DNA from: a virus
Strand: one strand, 5' to 3'
DNA length: 28,882 bases
IMG/VR virus record: IMGVR_UViG_3300025122_000105
Location: 1-28,882 of that record
Shown: positions 25,115 through 28,882 of the stretch, piece by piece
Layout: every line of letters starts with the position of its first letter
How positions within the stretch are numbered: the first letter of the stretch is position 1
Translations under genes and position numbers: made by a program
The notes under the pieces: model-generated
Database searches by the model: none
What the model was told of the DNA's origin: nothing
The model's input: the letters and a program-made list of their open reading frames with translations, nothing else

Positions 25115-25143
25115 TTGACATCGGCATTGCAGTATGCTATAAT
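25115..25143 (+). promoter_or_regulatory. Perfect-consensus sigma-70 promoter for the second operon
   Basis: TTGACA (25115-25120), a 17-base spacer and TATAAT (25138-25143) are all exact consensus. TGC immediately before the -10 also gives the extended -10 element. AAGGAGGT and an ATG follow within 22 bases, so the leader is short. Promoters this strong usually serve early phage transcription and need a repressor. Confidence 0.92.
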
Positions 25144-25150
25144 ATAGTAT
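25134..25150 (+). promoter_or_regulatory. Operator-like palindrome overlapping the -10 box
   Basis: CTATA-A-TATAG (25137-25147) is a perfect palindrome around one base. Outer bases AT/AT (25134-25135 and 25149-25150) extend it with one mismatched pair. It covers the -10 and the expected transcription start, so a bound protein would block RNA polymerase. The first gene behind the promoter encodes a ribbon-helix-helix protein, a class that often binds short palindromes in its own promoter. Autorepression is inferred. Confidence 0.6.
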
Positions 25151-25164
25151 CCAAGGAGGTAGCG

Positions 25165-25320
25165 ATGCGAGTTTCGATGTTCGTCTATGTTGAGGACGCG
25201 GACCGGGAGCGTTTCAAGGCCGCGGCGGAGCGTGAGGGCCTGTCGCTTTCGGCGTGGATACGCCAGATAGCAAAGCGGGAGGCACGCAAGATGCCGCGTA
25301 GCATGGAGAGCGAGGCATGA
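25165..25320 (+). CDS. Ribbon-helix-helix DNA-binding protein, probable autorepressor
   Basis: The 51-residue protein has AAGGAGGT five bases before ATG 25165. It starts with one strand, MRVSMFVYV, then helix A (ADRERFKAAAEREG), a turn LSLS, and helix B (AWIRQIAKREARKM): the Arc/MetJ/CopG layout of strand-helix-helix, with Gly and Ser in the usual turn. Dimers bind the DNA major groove with the strand. It is the first gene of the operon and sits under a promoter with an overlapping palindrome, so it most likely represses itself and the genes behind it. The stop overlaps the next start (ATGA). Confidence 0.8.
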   Translation: MRVSMFVYVEDADRERFKAAAEREGLSLSAWIRQIAKREARKMPRSMESEA

Positions 25321-25586
25321 CGATTACGTACGTTCCTATGCTCACAGTCTACTACACGGTTGCCGAGGCCGCCAAGCTGAAGGGCGTTTCCCGGCAGTCG
25401 ATCTACAACGCGATCGACCAGGACCGGATTCGATCGGTTGTTCAGGGTGATCGGGCGATGGTTTTTTGTGACGCGAAGTTCGCTAAGTGGTTGCCAGACA
25501 GCAAGAAGCAGGCGGCAGGTAAAGTGGCTGCCGAAACCAGGAGGGCGCGAAATGCCAGACCAAAAGGTGCAGAGTGCGGAGGTTGA
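25317..25586 (+). CDS. Excisionase-like helix-turn-helix protein
   Basis: The 89-residue protein carries a MerR/excisionase-type winged HTH: YYTVAEAAKLKGVSRQSIYN at residues 12-31, then AIDQDRIRSVVQGDRAMVF, where the wing would be. The C-terminal tail is Lys/Arg/Ala-rich and may bind DNA non-specifically. Proteins of this shape serve as excisionases, phage regulators or replication cofactors. The start is coupled to the ribbon-helix-helix gene, and the end overlaps the next gene by 35 bases. No integrase is in the window, so an Xis role cannot be tested here. Confidence 0.75.
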   Translation: MTITYVPMLTVYYTVAEAAKLKGVSRQSIYNAIDQDRIRSVVQGDRAMVFCDAKFAKWLPDSKKQAAGKVAAETRRARNARPKGAECGG

Positions 25587-26175
25587 GCCTCTGGATGAGC
25601 GGTTTGTGACCGTCGAAGTGGAAGGGATCGGCGACGGCCTGCTCCTCCACGCGGTAGGAGATCCGGATTGGGATAAGCCCAAGGGCACAGGGAAGGCAAA
25701 GAAGCCGACAACGCACGACGAGTTCAAGTCGGCGCTCTACCGCGTGGAGAATGGAAGTTGCTACGTGCCGGCCATCATGTTCAAGAAATCCATGGTGCAA
25801 GGTGGCTGCCGGAAGGAGTTCGTTCGGAGCATGAGCAAAGTGGTAGGGAACATGCTCTTTCAGTGCTACGGCCCTGATCCTGAAGAGCGGGCATGGTCTT
25901 CGATTGAAGGTAGCAAGCCCGAGCCGCTGACGATGCCAGTGCGGAATCCCAACACGGGAAATTGGACCATGTGCACGCGGGCTTACCTTCCCCTGCCATG
26001 GACTGCGAAGTTCACGGTGCACTACCTCGGAGACGAGTTGGAGCTTCCGATTCTTCTCAAGATCATCAACAAGGCGGGTTTCCATGCGGGCATCGGGGCT
26101 TACCGTCGTGGCCTGAGTGGTCCCTATGGCGGATTCCGGCTCGTTCTTGGCCAGACGGCAGAATCGGATGTTTGA
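25552..26175 (+). CDS. Phage protein with RAMP-like sequence features, function unknown
   Basis: ATG 25552 is chosen because GGAGGGCGCG lies just upstream; an earlier in-frame start at 25438 lies inside the HTH gene. The 207-residue protein has a first strand (FVTVEVEGIGDGLLLHAV), a linker, then CYVPAIMFKKSMVQGG, resembling the (Y/F)-I-P-x-x-x-x-K-x-x segment of RAMP-fold proteins. It ends GFHAGIGAYRRGLSGPYGG followed by FRLVLG, resembling the Gly-rich GIGxxR...GxF end of that fold. Similar proteins occur in phages and conjugative elements without CRISPR loci; here I see no repeats or Cas genes. Possible roles include RNA or ssDNA binding. Fold assignment is a by-eye inference. Confidence 0.6.
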   Translation: MPDQKVQSAEVEPLDERFVTVEVEGIGDGLLLHAVGDPDWDKPKGTGKAKKPTTHDEFKSALYRVENGSCYVPAIMFKKSMVQGGCRKEFVRSMSKVVGNMLFQCYGPDPEERAWSSIEGSKPEPLTMPVRNPNTGNWTMCTRAYLPLPWTAKFTVHYLGDELELPILLKIINKAGFHAGIGAYRRGLSGPYGGFRLVLGQTAESDV

Positions 26176-26245
26176 GCACCTTGGCGGTCTCCCAGACGAG
26201 GTACAGCGGTACTTCAACGGACTAAGGGGGGTGCTATTAGCATGA
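26168..26245 (+). CDS. Coupled 25-residue micro-ORF
   Basis: ATG 26168 lies eight bases inside the preceding gene's 3' end, and TGA 26243-26245 overlaps the next ATG (ATGA at 26242). The peptide MFEHLGGLPDEVQRYFNGLR plus GVLLA forms a plausible short helix pair. It fills the otherwise empty 66-base gap exactly, which favours a coupled leader peptide that carries ribosomes to the DUF3037 gene. The same gap also holds AAGGGGGG as a ribosome-binding site for that gene, so the micro-ORF is not strictly required. Confidence 0.42.
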   Translation: MFEHLGGLPDEVQRYFNGLRGVLLA

Positions 26246-26823
26246 ACCAGAACGTCCATACCTTCACTGTCTTGCAGTACTATCACGACGCCGTGAGCCG
26301 TGAACGTTTCAATGTTGGGGTGGCTCTGCTCGCACCCGCAGCTGCGTTCTTCGACATCAAGCTCATCAGCAGGTACCATCGAATATCCAGGGCGTTCCCG
26401 AATTTGGATGGTGCTGCGTTCTTGCGTACGCTGAATCCTATTGCACATGAACTCCGTCAGCTGTGGAAAACAACGTCTGGTGGCCTTGGTTTCGAGCGCG
26501 TAGAAGGAGTCCGTCAGCTTACGGACCGCGTCTTGGTGCCAGACGATTCAGCATTGCAGTTCTCCGAACAAGGGGTAGGATTCGCCGACGACCCTGAGGA
26601 GGCACTGAGCGGACTATTTGAACGCTACGTCGAGAGGCATTGGAACACTCCGGCAACGGTGGGCCGTGATGACAAGGACGTCTGGCGCCTTTTCAGGGGG
26701 AAATTCGAAGCACAGGAGATCTTGTCCCACCTCAAGAAGCGCACGGTTAGGGGGCAGTACTACGCCCACGAATTTGAGCATACCTGGAATAACGGGATCC
26801 TTAACATCGAGGAGGCGGAGTAA
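26242..26823 (+). CDS. DUF3037 family protein
   Basis: The 193-residue protein opens with FTVLQYYHDAVSRERFNVGV followed by ALLAP, the signature of DUF3037 (YSxLxYxPDxxRGExxNVGV in most members). The central part is helical with RAFPNLDGAAFLRTLNPIAHE. A conserved R/Y-rich segment follows. In many bacteria DUF3037 genes sit beside HipA-like kinases; none is visible here. The protein is probably intact and is followed by the pentamer-phased repeat region. Biochemical function unknown to me. Confidence 0.78.
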   Translation: MNQNVHTFTVLQYYHDAVSRERFNVGVALLAPAAAFFDIKLISRYHRISRAFPNLDGAAFLRTLNPIAHELRQLWKTTSGGLGFERVEGVRQLTDRVLVPDDSALQFSEQGVGFADDPEEALSGLFERYVERHWNTPATVGRDDKDVWRLFRGKFEAQEILSHLKKRTVRGQYYAHEFEHTWNNGILNIEEAE

Positions 26824-26826
26824 GGC

Positions 26827-26988
26827 AAGTGGCGTAGTCTGGCGCGGGGTCTACTACAGTACGGTGCGGCAATGCAACGCAAGTGCAGTTGTGTTCTGTT
26901 GGGCCATGCGTAGTGCCGCTGTGTTCTGCAAAGCAAGTGGCGTAGTCTGGCGCGGGGTCCGCTACAGTACGGTGCGGCAATGCAACGC
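26827..26988 (+). repeat. Three 54-bp blocks of pentamer-phased repeat, non-coding
   Basis: Starting three bases after the DUF3037 stop, AAGT occurs at 26827, 26881 and 26935, each followed by exactly ten five-base units. All 30 units end in (G or C) then (C or T), and 26 end in G then C or T: for example GGCGT AGTCT GGCGC and GCAGT TGTGT TCTGT. Blocks 1 and 3 are near-identical (57 of 59 positions when flanks are included). Block 2 differs in sequence but keeps the 5-base phase. The pattern continues for three more units after block 3 (to 27003). The five-base phase does not fit codons, so a DNA- or RNA-level role is favoured. Confidence 0.85.
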
Positions 26989-27003
26989 AAGCCTTGTCGA
27001 GTC

Positions 27004-27064
27004 ACCCGTCGCCTGGTGTCGTCAAGCACTCTGCTCTAGGGTAACGTAATGTAAAGGTTTCGAG
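27004..27064 (+). other. Leader with three GTAAN pentamers before the next gene
   Basis: GTAAC GTAAT GTAAA occupies 27041-27055, ten bases before ATG 27065, and overlaps the only ribosome-binding-like stretch (AAAGG). It is a different pentamer from the upstream blocks but has the same five-base spacing, and may be part of the same element. I see no gene between 26824 and 27064. Confidence 0.55.
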
Positions 27065-27580
27065 ATGCCGAAAGTGACGTATTACGCAGCCGCAAGCGCC
27101 GGGTTCGATGATGCGAAAGCCGAGATTTACGGTAAGCGGCTGCAGGGCATCCATGAGCTTGAGAACGGGCTGCCCGCCGCCGCGGTAGTTGAATATGCCC
27201 GCGACAAGAAGGACCCGCTACATCCTCTGTTCGAGTGGAACGACACCAAGGCCGGCGAGTTGTATCGTCGGAACCAAGCAAGGCTTCTGATCAGAAGCAT
27301 CGAGCTTGAAATCAAGGGCATCCGGGTTCGCGCTTTTGAGAATGTAGTCTTGAGCGTGCAGCAGAAGGACAGCGACGAACTTAAGCCTGTTCGTCTATAT
27401 CTGGATCAGGCCACAGTTCACAAAGATCCGGATCTGCACGAGCAGACACTCCGGAAGGCTCTCGGGGCTTTGGTGCACTTCAGGAAGCGGTATTCATACA
27501 TGAAGGAACTTGGCCCCGTGATCAAGGCGATCGAGCAACTTGAACTCGAGATGGAATTAGTGCCACTTGTCGCAGGATAG
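27065..27580 (+). CDS. Conserved phage hypothetical protein
   Basis: The 171-residue protein contains RLQGIHELENGLPAAAVVEY, then DPLHPLFEWNDTKAGELYRR followed by NQARLLIRSI. This segment (PLHPxFEWxDxxAxxxYRxxQARxLI) is one I know from many phage and mobile-element hypothetical proteins of about this length. The rest has a strand VRAFENVVLSVQ and a C-terminal helix EQTLRKALGALVHFRKRYSY. No catalytic motif is apparent. It lies between two unusual non-coding elements and in an operon with nucleic-acid proteins, so a role in replication or recombination is conceivable. Confidence 0.72.
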   Translation: MPKVTYYAAASAGFDDAKAEIYGKRLQGIHELENGLPAAAVVEYARDKKDPLHPLFEWNDTKAGELYRRNQARLLIRSIELEIKGIRVRAFENVVLSVQQKDSDELKPVRLYLDQATVHKDPDLHEQTLRKALGALVHFRKRYSYMKELGPVIKAIEQLELEMELVPLVAG

Positions 27581-27585
27581 GAAAA

Positions 27586-27741
27586 GGGATGCCAGGGCAT
27601 GGCAGTAGCACGATTCGACGCCGGCACAAGTATGGCCGGAGGCGCTGTCGCGGTTCGGGCCTGGGGATGCCCGAACCACAGGCCCTCCGTGCCGGGGAAT
27701 CCGGCGTCTGTGGGTTGTAACAACACCATGCCAGGCATCCC
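27586..27741 (+). ncRNA. Candidate multi-branched structured RNA
   Basis: The ends pair: GGGATGCC-A-GG-G-CATGG (27586-27602) with CCATG-CC-A-GGCATCCC (27726-27741) forms 15 base pairs with one A-A mismatch and one bulged G. Inside are CCGGC/GCCGG (27621-27625/27635-27639) flanked by CGAC/GTCG (27616-27619/27647-27650); a perfect nine-base-pair hairpin GGTTCGGGC/GCCCGAACC (27652-27660/27669-27677); GCCGG/CCGGC (27691-27695/27701-27705) within ACAG/CTGT (27678-27681/27708-27711); and GTTG/CAAC (27714-27717/27721-27724). It starts five bases after a stop codon and contains no convincing gene. It does not match a tRNA, tmRNA or riboswitch I recognise. It could be a cis-acting leader for 27894 or a processed small RNA. 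Confidence 0.65.
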
Positions 27742-27893
27742 CCAAAGGGAGGTGCGGTCCGGGTCACGAGTCGGCCTGTCACACAAACGAACTCTCCTTG
27801 ACAGGGCGAAGCGAAAAGCCAATGTCGCAACGGCTTGGGGGAGAACCGGGCGACGGCAGACTTGGACCGCGCTTCCTGAAAAGAGGAGATCCC
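27742..27893 (+). other. Leader between the structured RNA and the next gene
   Basis: CCTGTCA (27775-27781) and TGACAGG (27799-27805) form a seven-base-pair hairpin. CCCCCAA (27739-27745) could pair with TTGGGGG (27835-27841), competing with the last bases of the upstream closing stem, so alternate folds are possible. GAGGAG (27883-27888) is the ribosome-binding site of the next gene. No gene is evident. A TTGACA at 27798-27803 has no acceptable -10. Confidence 0.5.
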
Positions 27894-28154
27894 GTGACTT
27901 TAGCTGAAGCAACGGCAGAGATAGACAGGCTGGCTACGCCAATGGATGCACCGCCGCCGAAGGCGATCATCGAGCGTCGGCTGCGGCTGGTACAGGCGCG
28001 GTGGCACACGAAGCTGAAGTTTAACCTGATACCGATCGAGTGGCGGGAGCGCTGGTTCGTGCGGATGGAGAGGGCCAAGGAACAGCACAAGAAGCACGAG
28101 GCACGAGAGCGGCGCGACCGGGCACGGGAGAGGATGGAAGGCGATGTCGGATGA
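27894..28154 (+). CDS. Small charged hypothetical protein
   Basis: The GTG start has GAGGAG five bases upstream. The 86-residue protein begins TLAEATAEIDRLATPMDAPP, then a basic helix RRLRLVQARWHTKLKFNLIP, a short WRERWFVRM, and a strongly charged end (KEQHKKHEARERRDRARERM). It looks like a small RNA- or DNA-binding or adaptor protein, but I do not recognise it. Its stop overlaps the exonuclease start region (ATG 28144), so the two are translationally coupled. Confidence 0.65.
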   Translation: MTLAEATAEIDRLATPMDAPPPKAIIERRLRLVQARWHTKLKFNLIPIEWRERWFVRMERAKEQHKKHEARERRDRARERMEGDVG

Positions 28155-28882
28155 CAAGGTTCGGCTGGTAGCTTTCGACTGCGAGACGACGGGCCTGGAC
28201 GTGTACGAAGATCGCATCGTCGAGATCGCAATTCTTGAGTATCCTGACACGGAATTGCTCAATGTCCGTATCAAGCCCGACGTGAATATGACCGCTCAGG
28301 CGACTAAAGTCACGGGCATAACGGACGAGGACTTGTCCGACTTCCAGCCGTTCGCCTTTTGGGCAGAGTCAGCACAAAAGGCTATCGACGGGGCTATCCT
28401 GCTCGGGTATGGATCAAGGCGTTTCGATACCCTGATCCTGGACTCCGAGTTGCGGCGTGCCGGGCAGCCGGGTATCGACCTTGGGACGGTGCAGGAGATC
28501 GACCTCTACCGGGTGTGGACGGCGTGCGAGCCTCACACCCTGACGGGTGCCCTGCAGCGGTTCCTGGCGGTCGAGCACAGCGACGACGCCCACGGTGCGC
28601 TTCAGGACACGCGGCACCTGTTCGACCTTGCCACGACACTCTCCGAGGAGTTCGGGGTGGACCGCCATAAGATGATAGAACTGTCCAAGCCCGATGACGA
28701 GGCAGACCGGAGCGGCCGGCTGAAGCTGGACAGCGAGGGTGAGCCTATCTACAATGTTACGAAACACCGGGGGTCGCGCCTGAAGGACTACCCGGGGCTT
28801 ATCAAGTGGATGCTGGACAACGATTTCCCTGCGGACACAAAAAAGTACCTGCGCGAGTACCTCGCCAGGACGCAGAAAGAGC
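28144..28882 (+). CDS. DnaQ-like DEDDh 3'-5' exonuclease, 3'-truncated by the window edge
   Basis: Translation from ATG 28144 gives 246 residues before the sequence ends. Exo I is FDCETTGLD (Asp12, Glu14), Exo II is LLGYGSRRFDTLILD (Asp95), and Exo III is DDAHGALQDTRHLFDL (His150, Asp155): the DEDDh set of proofreading and RNase T-type exonucleases. After residue about 195 a new segment (YNVTKHRGSRLKDYPGLIK, then WMLDNDF) resembles the small DUF3820-type C-terminal domain often fused to phage DnaQ-like proteins. It would digest single-stranded 3' ends during replication or recombination. The frame has no stop before the edge. Confidence 0.9.
   Translation, partial: MSDDKVRLVAFDCETTGLDVYEDRIVEIAILEYPDTELLNVRIKPDVNMTAQATKVTGITDEDLSDFQPFAFWAESAQKAIDGAILLGYGSRRFDTLILDSELRRAGQPGIDLGTVQEIDLYRVWTACEPHTLTGALQRFLAVEHSDDAHGALQDTRHLFDLATTLSEEFGVDRHKMIELSKPDDEADRSGRLKLDSEGEPIYNVTKHRGSRLKDYPGLIKWMLDNDFPADTKKYLREYLARTQKE

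Noticed and set aside
26827-26988. CRISPR array
   Set aside because: Only two near-identical 54-bp blocks and one different block, with no spacers of regular length and no cas genes nearby.
26618-27049. Open frame encoding an apparent 18-residue tandem repeat across the pentamer array
   Set aside because: The frame starts inside the DUF3037 gene with no ribosome-binding site. The 54-bp block is divisible by three by coincidence, and the five-base phase explains the pattern better than codons do.
27586-27741. tRNA, tmRNA or a known riboswitch (cobalamin-like GGGAATCCGG segment noticed)
   Set aside because: No cloverleaf with anticodon and CCA end, no tmRNA ORF, and the conserved cobalamin box is absent.
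27798-27830. TTGACA as a -35 promoter element
   Set aside because: The hexamer 17 bases downstream is AATGTC, a poor -10, and TTGACA is part of the 27775-27805 hairpin.
27599-27907. Plus-strand open frame of 102 codons across the structured RNA
   Set aside because: No ribosome-binding site and no protein-like character; the strong base pairing explains the region better.

Overview
The window looks like about 29 kb of a tailed double-stranded DNA phage or prophage (Caudoviricetes). It is G+C-rich, and nearly every gene lies on the plus strand in tightly packed, often overlapping (ATGA/GTGA) units. It carries a major capsid protein, a gp4-like neck adaptor, a gp10-like beta-propeller tail hub, three large internal or ejection-type virion proteins and one long repetitive tail fibre. 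I see no tape measure, sheath or baseplate genes, which argues for a short-tailed podovirus-like virion. Terminase and portal genes are absent and probably lie left of the window. The host cannot be named from the sequence. Both ends are cut: the capsid gene enters from the left and a DnaQ-like exonuclease runs off the right.

Layout: 1-1851 holds the capsid protein and a second head protein. 2028-6313 is an accessory island set between head and neck genes: a SAM methyltransferase, a GT-A glycosyltransferase, a methyltransferase-like protein, a GT-B glycosyltransferase, a sulfotransferase-like P-loop protein and small unknowns. It could modify a virion or host-surface glycan. 6328-9050 holds an unknown protein and a 670-residue protein with two ADP-ribosyltransferase-like domains. 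9047-19964 is the neck, tail-hub and internal-protein module. One internal protein carries five dockerin/EF-hand calcium loops. 19966-20853 is a minus-strand HNH homing-type endonuclease with its own sigma-70-like promoter. 20919-24943 holds the tail fibre, three small proteins, two membrane proteins and a DUF5675 protein, probably the lysis end of the late operon.

At 25049-25147 the late block ends in an intrinsic terminator. A textbook sigma-70 promoter (TTGACA, 17 bp, TATAAT) with an operator-like palindrome follows. It drives a second operon: a ribbon-helix-helix protein, an excisionase-like HTH protein, a protein with RAMP-like sequence features, a 25-residue micro-ORF, a DUF3037 protein, a phage hypothetical protein, a small charged protein and a DEDDh exonuclease.

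The most unusual content is non-coding and lies inside this second operon. Positions 26827-26988 hold three 54-bp blocks. Each is AAGT plus exactly ten pentamers, and all thirty pentamers end in G/C followed by a pyrimidine. Positions 27586-27741 can fold into a closed multi-branched RNA with a 15-bp outer stem and several inner hairpins. I recognise neither element. The double ADP-ribosyltransferase virion-operon protein and the glycan-modifying island are the most interesting protein-level features.
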